Assembly (NCBI GenBank): GCA_038503065.1
Contig: JBCAMK010000004.1
Location: 1,749,001 to 1,813,000 of the forward strand
Direction of reading: 5' to 3'
Source of the DNA: Paragyromitra xinjiangensis
Lineage: Eukaryota; Ascomycota; Pezizomycetes; Pezizales; Discinaceae
Length of the DNA: 64,000 bases
Made by a program: the position numbers and the translations under genes. The notes under the pieces were generated by a model. That model was given only the letters and a program-made list of their open reading frames with translations. It did not search any database and was not told the origin of the DNA. Shown here piece by piece: positions 43,079 through 56,100 of the stretch; within the stretch, counting starts at the first letter, position 1, and the number at the start of each line of letters is the position of its first letter.

Positions 43079-44679
43079 TGTTCCACCATGATGTCTTTTT
43101 CAGTTCGGGAGAGGTCTGGGCGTGCAACACAGGATCTGTCAGTGGCTTTATGTGTGCCACCACAGTTGATGCATTTGGGAGGCATGTGGGCGCAGGAGTC
43201 AGTGGCTCTGCAAGTCCCACAGAAGTGCTTGTTGGTAGCATGGTCGTGTCCACAGTAGGCACAGGCTGGCTTGGTGGAGGGGCATCTCTGGAACTTGTGT
43301 CCAAACTTTTGACAGTTAGAACATTGGTCCCCAGGGCGCGCAGTCAAGTAGGCTCCGGTCCTGTGTCTTTGGCCGAAGATGAGGATTCCGTTTTTGATCA
43401 GTTTGTTGTACATGCTTTTGCTGGTGATGGCAATCATCACCGAGCTGTGGGACTTTCCGTTTCTCTTGTCGGGGTGGGTCATGTAGCGAGGAGGTGCTGC
43501 CAGTTTGAGATCATTGTTTTGGTATTCCAGTTCATTTTGCAGGTCGCTCATGCCGGTACGATTGTCAGGGTATTCCATGATTGGGACTCCGTGAATGTCA
43601 ACCTTGTGCCAGGACTCCTGTTTGGAGAGAAAGAGAGCTTTCTCATCGCTTTCCTTCACAACTTTCTCAATGGTGGCCTTGTGCAGGTCAAAGTCAGTGC
43701 TGGTGAATCCATTGCGAGTGTAGAGCAGGAGATTTGCTTTCAGGTTCCAGGAGATTCCTGAGATCTGGAGGCTTTCTGGTGCTTTGGCAGTCAGGAGTTC
43801 TTTGTTGATGGTGTTGCGCAGGACAAGGAGATTGAGGTTTTCTTCTTTCTGATCACCACTGCGTTGGACAATCATGTTCTTGGTGAGTTCTGGGGTTGGA
43901 GTTGTGGGGATGTCAGTGTTGGCCTTCGCAGGCTTTCCATCTTTCGCCACAGTGGCCCAAGTCTTTGGTGCAGGAGGTGGAGGAGGGGGAGGAGGTGCTG
44001 GCGCGTTTTCAGTTGCTTTTCCCTTTCCCTTGTTCTTCTTGGGTTGTTGGGGAGCGGTGGGGATTGTTGTTGCTGTGATTGCTGGTACGACAGGAGTTGC
44101 TTTCAGGGTGCGGTGGATTGAATCCACTTTCCCGATCACAGTGTGGCTCATGGAGCCCAGGGAGGTTGAGATTTGGGTGGTGAGGTTGCTAACCATCATC
44201 TTGAGCTCAGCGATTTCCTTGTTCAGGTGTTCATTCTGTGCCATGAGGTGCTGGTTGACATCGTTTTGACTCATTGGGAGTGCAAAGTAGCTGGGAGTGC
44301 GTTTGGGAGGGGGAGCAGATTGCTGTTGGTTGCCAAAGGTTCTCTTTGACGGGCCAGCTGCGGATCTGGTCCTGGTCATTGGTTCTGGCTCGTAGGTGAG
44401 GTCAATTCCTCCCAAAGTGTTCCTAAATGATAGAGGATGTGTGGGGGAGTTGCCTGCTGAGGAGAAGAATGGTGGTGGGAGTGTAATCTTGCGAGCAAAT
44501 GGTGCCGGGAGAGGTTTGGTGGTGGAGGAAATAGGGTCGCTGCTCATGATGTCTGGAGCATGCTGGCTGACGTTCAAGAATCGGTTGGTGGCCGTCATGG
44601 TAGGGCTGGAGGGAGGTGAAGATGGAGGTACGACAGGAAGTTCCGTATCGTCTTGCATTTCATCCCCGTGGGCTGACAT
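43075..44679 (-). CDS. A3 ORF1: intact 534-aa LINE Gag-like protein
   Basis: Same architecture as A2 ORF1, with a handful of substitutions (for example HKVDIHGVP and NENLNLL variants). Coiled coil, poly-Pro, KTWATVAKDG and three zinc knuckles (CSNCQKFGHKFQRC onward) are intact. The stop TGA and ORF2 ATG share ATGA. With the intact ORF2 it makes A3 the likeliest source of active machinery here. Confidence 0.92.
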   Translation of the reverse strand: MSAHGDEMQDDTELPVVPPSSPPSSPTMTATNRFLNVSQHAPDIMSSDPISSTTKPLPAPFARKITLPPPFFSSAGNSPTHPLSFRNTLGGIDLTYEPEPMTRTRSAAGPSKRTFGNQQQSAPPPKRTPSYFALPMSQNDVNQHLMAQNEHLNKEIAELKMMVSNLTTQISTSLGSMSHTVIGKVDSIHRTLKATPVVPAITATTIPTAPQQPKKNKGKGKATENAPAPPPPPPPPAPKTWATVAKDGKPAKANTDIPTTPTPELTKNMIVQRSGDQKEENLNLLVLRNTINKELLTAKAPESLQISGISWNLKANLLLYTRNGFTSTDFDLHKATIEKVVKESDEKALFLSKQESWHKVDIHGVPIMEYPDNRTGMSDLQNELEYQNNDLKLAAPPRYMTHPDKRNGKSHSSVMIAITSKSMYNKLIKNGILIFGQRHRTGAYLTARPGDQCSNCQKFGHKFQRCPSTKPACAYCGHDHATNKHFCGTCRATDSCAHMPPKCINCGGTHKATDRSCVARPDLSRTEKDIMVEQ

Positions 44680-47600
44680 GGTTCCGGAAATTTTCGGAAA
44701 TTTTCGTGTAACGGAAACTAAAAATAAATTGCCGAGACAAAAGTTGATTGGACGTTGAAGACCGGAGGCTGATTGGGTTCCACCGATGGAATGTTCCAGA
44801 AGGTAGCAGGTGATGTGCTGTCAGTCAGAATTGCAATATTCCGAGATTTCTGGCGATTTTCGGCGATAAAATGAGTACTACTCGGGCGCCTGTGGGCCGA
44901 TTTGGCTGAAACTAAAAATCCTGGGCCGTAGTATGTAGGCGGCGTGGATGTGCAAGTTTCAAGTCAATCGGACAAGAACTGGTTGACTGGCGACGATTTT
45001 GAGGGGGGGCTCGGCGGGTTTTTTGGTGGGGTGAGCCCCAGAGAGGGGAAATGAAGGGGAAAATCACAACAACTTCTGTAATAGAAGAGATGGATTTCCT
45101 AGGAGGTGTAGAAGGGGGTAAAAGGGGGCGCTGATTCCGAATATGAAGTCGGTTTGATGATATCTCTGTTGGTTGTGGAGTTATTTTCGAAAATTCGTCC
45201 TGGTAGAATGGTTGTCGCCACGTGATTTTTCTTGGGTAGGAGTGAAAGGTGTCCAAGGGTGAGGCGGTGCCATGGGCAGAGGGGTTTGTTATGAGCGAGT
45301 GTGGCCAGTTGATCGGCTTTCTCGTTGCCAAAAATTTGTGTGTGAGAGGGGGTCCATATGCCAGTGATGGCGCATCCTATATCTTGAAGTGAATTGCATG
45401 CATTGAGTGCGTGCCACAGGTATTCCTTATTGTGTGTGGGTCCTCCTGCGAGTGACTTTAGGGCATTTTGGTTGTCGACACATATGTATATGGAAGTTGG
45501 ATAAATGATGTGTTGGAGCAAGAGGGCTAAGGCTTCTTGTATGGCGTGAATTTTGGCGTCTTCATTCTTGGCATGATGACCCAGGGCGCAGGAATGTGTA
45601 TATGTTTGTGTAGTGATGCCATATCGTATGTGGGCAATGTATGTGCCGGAGGACGAATGTCCGTTATCGTTGAGAGAGCCATCTGTGTAGAGGAGCCAGG
45701 AGTTTTCTAATGTACCTCTCCAATTGATGTGTTGTGTGGCTGTTTGTTGTTTGGAAAGTTGGGAAATTTGTAAAGAACTTGATGTGAGGAATGTGGAGTG
45801 AAACGGAAATTCAAGTCTTTCGAGAGGTTGATTATTGATGAGGGGTTGCAGTAGGGAGGCTATTCTTTTGAGTCCTGTTCCTTTGTATTCTGTTGTTTGT
45901 GGGAGGAACTTGAGTAGTGGAAGGAAGGCTGGGTTATGTGCGTTGTTTTTAAGGATGCGTATGCCATATTTTTGTGAATGATAATTTAGCAGTAAATTGA
46001 GCGGTGGTAGGGCTGCTTCACGTAATAGGTGGGTTATTTTGGTATATCTGGGAAGGCCTGTAATAAGGCGGGCGAGGCTGTGATATGCTGGTTGGATGTT
46101 ATCTATTATGGTGGGTGCACCTGTCCACCATATGGGGGAGCCCCAAAGCATTTTGGGGATGTGGACTATGTGTAGTATATGATGTATTGTAGCGGGGGTG
46201 AGATGTGTGGATTTGAGAAGAGGATAGATGGCTCCTTTGGTTTTAAGTAGGGAGGCGACGATGTGGTGTGTGTGTTGGTGAAAGGTTAATCTTCGATCGA
46301 TTATGAGACCTAGCATGCGGTTTTGTTCGGTGGGCAAGATGCTTTGATCGTAGAGCGTGATGGGAATGGGGGTGGGATCCTTGACTCTAGAATTGAGTCT
46401 TAGATGCATGAGTTCCGTTTTTGGTGGGGAAAAGAGAATGTTGAGGTGTAAGCCTCTTTTGATTTTAAGATTGAGATGTTGTTGCAGTGTCCTGGTGGCA
46501 AATTTTTGTGAGAAACTTGCTTGTAGCATGGCGTTGTCGTCAATGTAGGTGTTAGAATAGGTGAGGTTGGAAGGTGAGGGTTCAGTGTCTAACGCGGCAC
46601 TGTATATGGTGAAGGCAATGGATGACACGGCAGATCCTTGAGGGAGTCCACTGTTGAAGGGTGATGTTGGGCTTGTGGTGCTGTTAAAGCGGAAGGCTAT
46701 TGTTCGATTGGTGGTGAAGCTTTGGTACCATTGTATGAGGTAAGTGGGAAATTTGAAATGAAGGAAGATTGCGATCATCTGTTGGTGGATGACGCAATTG
46801 AATGCTCCTTCGATGTCTGTGGTAAGGAAGGAGGGTCGTAGTTGCTTTTGGTGTCCTGTTGTGGCAGGAGTGTCGAGCCAGGATTGGGATGGTGTGATGA
46901 TTTGTTGTAGGGCGTCTATTGCCGAGATTCCTGTGCGTCCACCTGTATGTTGGTGGTTGATTGCGCCTGAATTTATTGCAGCAATTTCTAGTTGTCTGGT
47001 GATGATGCGTTCTAGGAGTTTACCAAGACATGATAATAATGAAATAGGGCGGTAGGCGTTGGGTTTGGAATAATCGTCTTTGCCTGATTTAGATATGGGT
47101 GTGATGATTGCTTGTTTCCATATATCGGGAAAGGCGCCGAAGCGGAGGGCAGCTGTGAAGATTTTGGGAATTAGTAGGGGAGCGGCTTGATGAACGTGCT
47201 GTATGTGAGGATAGAGGATTCCGTCGTGTCCTGGGGCAGATGCGGCGGAGGTCTTGGTGAGCAATTTGGAGATTAGCTCTGGGGTGACATGAGGTGTATT
47301 GAGGGATTGGTCTAATGCGGGTGGGGGGAGCCAGTTTTGTGGTAGTGGCTGGGGGGAGGCGAGGATGGGTGGGAAGAAGGTGGATTTAAAGGCGTTGCAT
47401 TGTGCTTCGAAGTCGGGTGCATTGTGTAGAGGTTGTATGGTGGTGGGAGGTCTGGGGCCATTGGTTTGTTTGATGGCTTGCCAAATTTGTTTGGGATCAT
47501 TGGAGGATAACCGTTGGTGCCAGTGATGTTTCTTGGCTTCGTTGATTTCGGTTTTCCATTGCATTCGAAGGTTTTTGAGGAGGCTTTTGGCATGTTGCGG

Positions 47601-47959
47601 TGGGTTGGGTCGTTTGATTAGGTGATTGATGGCATTTATTTTCTTTTTGAGTCTGGAGAGTTCGTTGGTCCACCAGCCTTTGGAATGTTGGCTGGGTTTC
47701 GATAAAGGTATGGCTGTGATAGTGGCAAATTGTATGAGAGAAGTGAGCTGTTCGCATTCTTTGGTGGTTTAATTGGCGTTGGTGGGTTGGGAGTTGTTAA
47801 GTGCTGATTGTTTTATTATGTTGTGGAATTGAATCCAGTTTGCTTAGCTGAGGTTGCGTTTGGGTGTGGCTGTGGGTTTAGGTGGAAGGAATATGGTGGT
47901 TGTGATTAGGGTGTGATCAGAGTTATCCCTTAGTTCTTGATCGGATTGCCACGTTATGA

Positions 47960-50204
47960 TTTATTTATTTATTTATTTATTTATTTATATTTCATACTGC
48001 ATAAATCCGAAACGGATATGGCATACATATAGAGAAAACCAAACAGAAAACAAAATCAAACGCAACTAACTACCCGATTCCTCCCACTGGGTCCAACTCA
48101 GCCCTCTATGGCTATTCTTCAGTTAATGTGTTAATACCCCAATCTAGTGCCCTCTCTCACAGGACAAAACTACCCTGGGCATTCTTCTTTCACCAGCACA
48201 TGCTTTGTGCCTATAGCACGTCCCTCCAACAATCCGAGCACTGTCAAGGGAGGTGAAGTCGTAAGGGTGGGGGGGAGACTTAGATTTGCATGCGATTCTG
48301 TCTTTCGCTTGCAGCTAGTCTTGCTGCTGTGAGTTTGAGGCACTCAGGGGAGTTACCACGATGTTGTTCGCCACAGTTGGCGCAGCGGAGGATGGTGTGG
48401 AGGCAGGGAGATCCTTTGACATGGCAGGAAGGTTTGCCGCAGGTGTGTGTTGACACTGTATGAGGCCCAGCACAGATGGTACAGATGGGGGTCTTGCTGG
48501 TACAGCGTTGTTGGTGGTGGCCAAAGGCCAGGCAGTGGGTGCATTGGGTGTCCTGTCCAAAGCGAAGGTATTTGGAAACCTTGAGGCGGCGTCCGAAAAG
48601 GGAGAGCCCTCTCTCAAGGGCAGTGGTGGCAGGTTGTTTTCCTACAATAGTCAAGACCATTGAGGAAGCCTGCTTGCCCTCTCTCTGCTCTGGTCTTGTG
48701 AGCCAGCGAGGGTCGCGCATGAGGGTGGTGCCAGGGTTGAACTGTTCAACCTCTGACCTGATGTGTTGGAATCCTTCTTCGCCAGAAGGGATGGAGGTGG
48801 GTACGTTGTGCAGAACAACCTGGAAGAGAGTGACCTCTTTCTCCAGGCTGTTGGCATTGGGGATGGTGGATCTCACAATCTCCTCAAGCTTTGATCTCTG
48901 CTTGAGGAGTGTGTCGGAGGTGGTGGTGGTGACAGCAATGAGCTGCACATGGTGAGCAGGTGTGAATCGCACCTCTGCAATCAATGGGCTTTCTAAGGCT
49001 GCATTGACTGCATTGCAAATGGTGAGTGGGGTAACATCTTCAGGAATGGGTAGACCATTCCTAGTGATGATGAGGGTGCGGTCGCGCTTGGGAGGGTTGG
49101 TGGGTGGTTTGGGGGCCTTGGAGGCCTTGGGGGCGGGTCTGGAGGCCTTTTTGGAGGCAACCTGAGCCCATGAATGAGGTGCAGGTGCTGGGGCAGCTGC
49201 TGGAGGTGGGGGAAGGTTGGCAGTGGCCAGAATGCTAGTTAAAGCGCGTTTCTGCTCCAAGTCTGCCACCTTGGTTGTGAGAGTCGCTACCTTCTCCACA
49301 AGAGCTGGGTCGTTGTGAATGGTAGGGGGAGGTGGGGGGTTCCTGGCTGCCTTCTGGAGGCGTCTGATTTCCCTCTCCAGTTGCTTCACATAGAGGCGAT
49401 ACTGGTGGAGGTCTCTGGCGATTTGAATCACAGCATCTGCGATCTTGACAGTGGTGTTGAGGGTGGGAGCCACGAAATCATCCATGCTCTCATGCTCAGA
49501 CTCAGACTCTGTCATCTCATGGTCTTGAGAATCTGGAGGGAGTGGGAGTGACTCATAGTCCTGAAGGGCAACAGCAGGACGCAGTGGGAGGGTCTGGGAT
49601 GGGGTCTGCTCAGGGTCTCCATGGTGGAGAGCAGAAAGTCGCGAATTGGGGGGTGTAGTGGGTGCTGTGGGGGTTGTAGGGGTTGTAAAAGGCGAAATTG
49701 CGCCAGGAGAGGGAGACTGAAAGCCTCTGCCTCTCCCTCTGCCTCTAGATGAAGAGGACGACATGGTGGAGGGTCCTGAACCCACAGGTAGTGGGGGGAG
49801 GTGTTGCTGGGCCCTGGAGGGGGTCCCTGGCAGAGGGGGAGGGGGTGGGAGGAGCAGGAAGTGTCAACAACTTCTGCAAATCTGCTCCGATCCGAGCGAA
49901 CGAGAGGGCGATCGAACGGGCTCAGTGTGGGGAGTCTAAAAAGCCCGGGGTCGAGCTAATCGGACGAAAACTCGTGGAGTTATGAGGTCTTGCAAGATCT
50001 CAAGATTTGAGGTGTAGGGGGGGGAAAGAGGGGTAAAACAGCGAATTCAACAACCACTTTTGCAAATCGAGAGCGATTTCGACGTGCAATAGCAGGAATG
50101 AACGAGGGCAGCGAGGCGAGTCCGAATAACCAAAAAGTAGAGCAATCGGAGTAAAACTGGTGGAGTTGTGACCAAAAAGTCACTTTGGAGTTGTTGTTGT
50201 CGGT
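47960..50204 (-). mobile_element. LINE C2: complete gag-only family C element
   Basis: About 2245 bp on the minus strand inside E ORF2, with TSD TGCCACGTTATGA (47947-47959 and 50205-50217; one more T could be added on the left). 5' end ACCGACAACAAC, one intact ORF1, shared 3' UTR box (48185-48225), perfect stem-loop core (ATCCGAAACGGAT on the plus strand at 48005-48017) and a TAAA tail. Nearly identical to C1. Confidence 0.92.
48280..49764 (-). CDS. C2 ORF1: intact 494-aa LINE Gag-like protein
   Basis: Same length as C1 ORF1 and almost the same sequence (differences such as NTTVKI and HRGNSPECL). The ATG at 49764 (MSSSSSRGRG) is chosen because it matches C1 and B2; the frame is open for seven codons further upstream without an ATG. 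RG-rich N terminus, LYVKQLEREIRRLQKAA coiled coil, SWAQVASKKA, PRWLTRPEQREGK and zinc knuckles (CTHCLAFGHHQQRC onward) are intact. Confidence 0.9.
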   Translation of the reverse strand: MSSSSSRGRGRGRGFQSPSPGAISPFTTPTTPTAPTTPPNSRLSALHHGDPEQTPSQTLPLRPAVALQDYESLPLPPDSQDHEMTESESEHESMDDFVAPTLNTTVKIADAVIQIARDLHQYRLYVKQLEREIRRLQKAARNPPPPPTIHNDPALVEKVATLTTKVADLEQKRALTSILATANLPPPPAAAPAPAPHSWAQVASKKASRPAPKASKAPKPPTNPPKRDRTLIITRNGLPIPEDVTPLTICNAVNAALESPLIAEVRFTPAHHVQLIAVTTTTSDTLLKQRSKLEEIVRSTIPNANSLEKEVTLFQVVLHNVPTSIPSGEEGFQHIRSEVEQFNPGTTLMRDPRWLTRPEQREGKQASSMVLTIVGKQPATTALERGLSLFGRRLKVSKYLRFGQDTQCTHCLAFGHHQQRCTSKTPICTICAGPHTVSTHTCGKPSCHVKGSPCLHTILRCANCGEQHRGNSPECLKLTAARLAASERQNRMQI

Positions 50205-53197
50205 TGCCACGTTATGAGGTATTGTTGTATGTTTTTGAATAGGGTGAGATCAATGATGGAGTTTTGGTTGCCATTTCTAGGGAAATGTGTGAGGGTTCCT
50301 GGGTGATTGATGAGTTGGTAGTTGTGATCTTCTAGCCAGTCCACGAGTTGGTTGGCTATTAATCTGGTTCTGTTGATGGAGGTGCGATGAGTATCGGTTT
50401 CAAATCCATACCACCATGTGTGATGTAGGTTGGTGTCTGCTAGTATTATGTGCATGGGAAGGAAGTGGTGCATATTAAGATAGGTGTGTGTTGTTGGTGT
50501 ATGGTTGGCGTAGATGTTGGAGATTTCGATGTCACCTATTGCCGTGGTGATGATGATTGATATGGCGTTGTTGAAGAAGGAGGTTGAAATGCGTGGATTT
50601 AGGTTCATGTTCGCATTTATGTAGGTGACGCATTTGGGATTCTGGTTTGTTGGTGAAAAACGATGAAAATTTGTGATGTTTGGTGGTAGGCCCTGGGTTT
50701 CTGACCATGGGTCTTGTAGTGCAAGTATGGCAAGCTGGGTGTTGATGTTTGCATGATGGAGTACTGAGAGAGTGGAGGCCTTTCCTTTAGCGCAATTCAG
50801 TTGTTGCACTTGGGCTATGCCTGTGATTTGTGTTGTGTGTTTAATCATTACGGTTGTTGATTTTTTGTGCGCGTTGAGCAAGATAAAGTGCTCTGGTCTT
50901 CATTTTTTCGGGGCAGTCAATGGCGGTGTGTTGTATTTATTTATTTATTTATTTATTTATTGTTCATACTCGCATGCATCCGAAACGGATATGGCGTACA
51001 GCAGAAGAAAACCCAACAGGAACATAAAAGAAAACAAAACAAAACTAACTAATCCTCCACCAGTTCCAACTCAGCCTCTTCTAGGCTCGTCATCAGTGAA
51101 TGTGTTAATACCCCGATCTAGTGACTCCCTCTCACAGTGTCAAGACTACCCTGGGCATTCTTCCTTTACCATCGCTTGCTTTGTGCCTATAGCACTCCTT
51201 CCACCAGGTCCAAAGACCCCTGAAGGTTGGATACATCAATAAGGGTGGGGTGTAACTTAAGTTACCATGCGATCCTGACGTTCGCTGGCACTAAGTTTGG
51301 CTTGGGTGAGTTTGAGGCAACCAGAGAAGTTACCACGATGCGGTTCGTTACAGTTCTTGCAACGGATGATGGTGTGGAGGCAGGGAGCTCCCTTGATGGT
51401 GCAAGAGGAGGTTGCGCATGAGTGGGAGGATGCGGTATGAGGCCCAGCACAGATGTTGCAGAAGGGTGTTTTGCTGGTACAGCGTTGTTGTGGGTGGCCA
51501 AAGGCCAGGCAGGTAGTGCATTGGGTGTCTGGCCCAAAGCGAAGGTATTTGGTGACTTTGTGACGAAGTCCAAACATGGAGAGCCCTCTCTCAAGGGCAG
51601 TGGTGGCAGGCTGCTTCCCCACAATGGTAAGAACCATGGAGGATGCCTGTTTCCCCTCTCTCTGCTCAGGTCTGGTGAGCCAGCGGGGGTCGCGGAGTAG
51701 GGTGGTGCCTGGGTTAAACTGCTCAACCTCAGATCTGATTTGCTGGAAGCCCTCTTCGCCAGAGGGAATGGAGGTGGGAATGTTGTGCACAACAACCTGG
51801 GTCAGGACTGCTTCCTTCTCCATGCTGTTGGCATTGGGGATGGTGTTGCGAACAACTTCCTCAAGCTTCTGTCTTTGCTTAAGGAGGGAGTCAGAGGTAG
51901 TGGAGGTGACAGCAATGAGCTGCACATGGTGAGCTGGTGTGAATCGCACCTCTGCAATCAATGGCCTTTCCAGGGCAGCATTGACTGCATTGCGAATGAG
52001 GAGTGGGGTGATGTCATCAGGAATGGGTAGACCATTCCTGGTGATGATGAGTGTACGGTCGCGTTTTGGGGGGTTTGGAGGTGTTTTGGTAGGCTTGGAG
52101 GCCTTGCTGGCGGGTCTAGGAGCCCTTTTAGAGGCAACCTGAGCCCAGGAGGTGGTGGCTGGCGGGGGAGGTGGGGGGAGGTTGGCAGAGGTCAGAATGG
52201 TTGTGAGAGTCCGTTTCTGTTCCAGGTCTGCAACCTTGGAGGTGAGGGTAGCCACCTTTTCCACTAGAGCTGGGTCATTGTGGAAGGTAGGGGCTGGTGG
52301 GGGTGTATTGATGGCTTTTTCAAGCTGTTTGACGCGTTTTGTGAGTGCTTTGATGAGCCTGTTCTGCTCATCCATCACTGCGAAGAGGGAGGGGTTGTAG
52401 TTCTCCCCAGTGCCAATGGCACCAAGGCGATCCAAACTGCTGTTAGAATCATCCATCTGGATGACTGGAGGTAGGGTGGTAGAGAAGGTGAGGGGTCCCT
52501 CAGTGTCCGTCATGTCAGAGTCAGACTCTTCCAGGAGGACAGAGCCACTCTCTGTGGGCTCTGTGGCGGGCAGGGAGGCATAGTGAGGTAGGGGGACTGC
52601 TGGGCGAAGTGGCAGGGCTTGTGTAGGTGTTTGCTCTGGGTCACCATGGAGCAGAGGCGAAAAACGGGTGTTTGGAGGTGTTGTAGGGGCGCCAAACGGC
52701 GTTTGGAGCGAGTTTTGAGGTGAGCTAGTCACAGAAGAGGGAGACCTGAAGCCTCTGCCTCTATTATTTATTTATTTATTTATTTATTGCTCATATTGCA
52801 TAAATCCGTAACGGATATGGCATACAGTGAAAGGAAACCCCATGACCGCACAATAACTAACAAAGGAAAATCCTCCGCGAACATGAACCAACTAATTAGT
52901 AGATATCCACATCAGATATCCCTTTGCGAAAAACAGAAGAAACATAAATCAAAACAAAATAACAAAAGGAAAATAACAAAAGAGGAAATAACAATTTTTA
53001 TCTCAAAGTTCTACCGAACAGTAGAAACGAACGGAATATCAATCGACAGGGTAAAATCATAGGGAAATACTCAAACAGTTTTTTATAATCAGAAATCCTC
53101 CACACGGTCATGTTCCATCTCACCCCACTTTCAGGGTATTCATCAGTTTTCTATCGTCCTTCACCATCACATGCTTTGGGCCTATAGCCCGTTCTTA

Positions 53198-56100
53198 CTA
53201 GCCGTTCTCTCTTTCTCCTTCGCTCTCTTCCTCTTCGTCATTGTAGAGGTATATTCCTTGGTGGGAGTACCTGTTGTCTTCTTGTCGCTCCAGGGTCCAA
53301 TTTCTGGTAGCGATTTGGGTTGGTGTGAGGAATGTTTCAATGGTGGCAGCGAGGCCAGCATTGGTATGCATCGCAGTTCTCCATGTGAGTGGCATTGGTT
53401 TAAGGGCTGCTTTGAGTGCTTTGCGATGGGTAGGAAGTGGTTCCTGGCCACACTCTAGCAGTAGGTGTTGTGGTGTTTGGTTATCGAAGCCACATTTGCA
53501 TTTAGTGTCTTCAATGTTGTTGGTAGGGATTCTGGCGAGGTAGGATTTGGTGTATCCATGTCCGGTTCTCATTTGAGTGATGGTGGAGGCTGTTCTTCTG
53601 GGGATGTTTCCCCTCAGCGGGGCACTTGGTTTCAGTGCTGGTTGTCCGTAGTAGCTGCGGCCTTTCTTTGCCTGCTTCCATTTGGCTTTCCATGTCGTCA
53701 GGGAGTGTTCCTTGATGTTTCTCTTGAGGTATGTGATGGAGGTGAGGACATCTGATTCTATCCTTGTTCCTTGGGCTCCTATCTTGGCGAGCTTATCAGC
53801 TAGCTCGTTGCCGGCAACGTTGACATGTCCTGGTACCCAATAAACATGGGTTTTGATGCCATTGTCTTCGAGTTGAAGCAAGTTGTTGCGGGCTTCAATG
53901 ACCAGGTGCTGGCCTGGCATAGGGAGGGGTGTTGTCATTCGTTGTACTGCTGCATGGTTGTCGCAGTAGATGTGGACATCATTTGTCAGGTGAGGTGATC
54001 GCTGTACTTGTAGGATTGCATCCTTAGTGGCTTTTGCAATACCATAAAGTTCTGCGTCAAAGACTTCATTTTCTTTGCCAAGGTGGTAGGATTTGTTGAC
54101 GACAGAGTGACCTCTGCGGAAACCAGCAACTCCAGCTCCTGTTTTGCCTTCCAGGAGGGAGCCATCAGTGTAGAAGACTAAGCGATCAGTCCTAGTACTG
54201 TCTCCAGCTGTGTGGTTCCGATGGTTTTCTGCTGCGGCGTCTTTGTCTGCAGGGTCAATATAGATGTCTATAGTGTTTTGGTGCCATGGTGGGCATGCCA
54301 GATTGTCTACACATTCAATCTCTGATTGTGGCTGGACCCATTTGTTGGTAGATGCCAGTATCCTATGTAGTCTTGTTTCGTATTTGGGGGAGGTGGTGGT
54401 TTGGTGCCATGGAGTGTTGTTGGAGCTATCTGGGTTGTCGTTTTCCTGGGTTGAAGGCCAGGAGTCAGGGCAGAGGGAGGTGATGGGATGGGTGTTGGGT
54501 AGGGAAAGGACTCGGAGTGCATATTTCCTTTGCAACTCGTCCAATCTGATTGGGGTAGGGAGAAGTCCTGTCTCTGCTTCCAGGGCATGGACAGGTGAGG
54601 TTCTGAAGGCTCCAGCAATCTTGCGCATTGCTTGATTTTGGACTTTCTGGATGGTGTTGCTGAGTCCAATCTGCCCGTTCCACCATACTTCAGCTCCAAA
54701 GTCACTGATGGTGGCTACACAGGTTTGGTAGAGTTGGCGGAGTGCTTTGTAACTCAGTCCTTTTTCTGTGCTTGCGAGACGGGAGATAGCCATGAAGGCT
54801 CGAAGTGCGGAGGCAGCTTTGGTCTTCACATGATGCTTGAATGTGAGTTTACGGTCAAACAAGACACCCAGCCATCGCTGGACATCTGCAGCCTCAATCA
54901 CGTTGCCATCAGGCATTGTGACTTTGGCTTCATCAGAGGTGTCAGTTGTTCGTCGGGAGTGGAAGTGAGTGAGTTCTGTCTTTGGATTGTCAAAGTACAA
55001 GGCATTTTTCTCACCCCATTCAGAGGAGGTGAGTGCCATTGCTTCCAGTGTTCGAGAATTTTCTGCTTCAGACTTTCCTGTAACCAGAAGGCCCACGTCA
55101 TCGACATAGCTGGGGCAGGTGGAATCAGGATATTTTTCTTCTAGCTCGTTGAACAACGGAGCCAAGTAGAGGAGGAAGAGGATAGGGGAGGTGGGGGATC
55201 CTTGTGGGATGCCAGTTTGAATGGGTGCCATGGCTTCAATTTCACCATCGAATGCCATGCAGGCTGTTCGATTGCTGAGGAAGGAGTCCACCCATCGGCA
55301 GATGGGAAGTGGGAGGTCCAGTTCTATCATGGTCTTGATCAGTCGTCGTTTGAATACAAAATCATATGCACCTTTCACGTCCATGCACAGTGCAGCGAGT
55401 GTTAGGCCTTTCTTTTTGGCTGCATCGGCAAGCGTGCTGATAAGCATGCAAGCATCCACAGCTGATCTTTTTGGTCGACCTCCAATTTGCCATCTATGGA
55501 GAAGGTGATATCTTTCTGCCATAAATGCTAATCGGGTTGCTATGATCTTTTCTGAGACTTTGCCTAGGCAGTTGAGGAGTGATACTGGTCGGTAGGCTTT
55601 TGCTATCGTATAGTCTGGTTTATTGGCCTTTCTGATGATTGCAATTGTAGCTTCACGCCATATGGTTGGGTGGTATCCTGCTTTCATGGTGGCTTTGTAG
55701 AAGGAATTGAACTGCGTTGGGTCAACTTGGTATGCTTTTTGAATGCATAGGAAGCCAATTCCATCAGGTCCAGGGGCTTTCTTTGGTGCTGAAGTCATGA
55801 TTGCTTTCCGAATCTCGTCGTTGGTGAGGTCTTTCCATGGGATCTTGGGTTTTCCTGCTGGAACAGGTTCATCAAGTTCCACTGAGGGAGGGGGAGGGAA
55901 TAGAGTTGCTCGGAAGAGATTGGCTTTCTCTTCAAAGGTTTTGGACTCTTGGAGGGTGGTGGGATTGTGTAGGGTGGGGGTGCGTTCACATCTGCGAGGC
56001 TTGGTGTACCTCATTGCTGTGAAGACATCTTTTCCGTGAGCTTCTTCTAGGAATGTATTCCAGTGTTCACTTTTTGCTGTTCTGATTCGTCTGAAGTAGG

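Larger units (their letters stand above)
38643..45218 (-). mobile_element. LINE A3: full-length family A element with both ORFs open
   Basis: 6576 bp on the minus strand with canonical ends: GCGACAACC at 45218 and a TAAA tail at 38643. Both ORFs are uninterrupted, unlike A1, A2 and A4. The left flank is B3 ORF1 (GCGAAGTAGGG); the right flank is E ORF2 (CACGTGATTT). No target duplication is shared, so A3 is probably the product of recombination between two A copies or an insertion with deletion. Confidence 0.92.
45219..50848 (-). pseudogene. E ORF2 (EN-RT-RNase H), stops, C2 insertion and 3' truncation
   Basis: Starts MIKHTTQITG at 50848 and runs through an endonuclease with FPRNGNQNSIIDL to the C2 insertion, then resumes at 47959. 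In-frame TAA codons sit at 47844-47846 and 47769-47771. After that the RT is open: YRPISLLSCLGKLLERIITR, TDIEGAFNCV, GLPQGSAVSS and TYIDDN. RNase H follows with LLYTDGSLNDNG, CVDNQNALKSL, WTPSHTQIFGNEKADQLA. It ends at PKKNHV against A3. The C-terminal zinc knuckle is lost. Confidence 0.85.
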
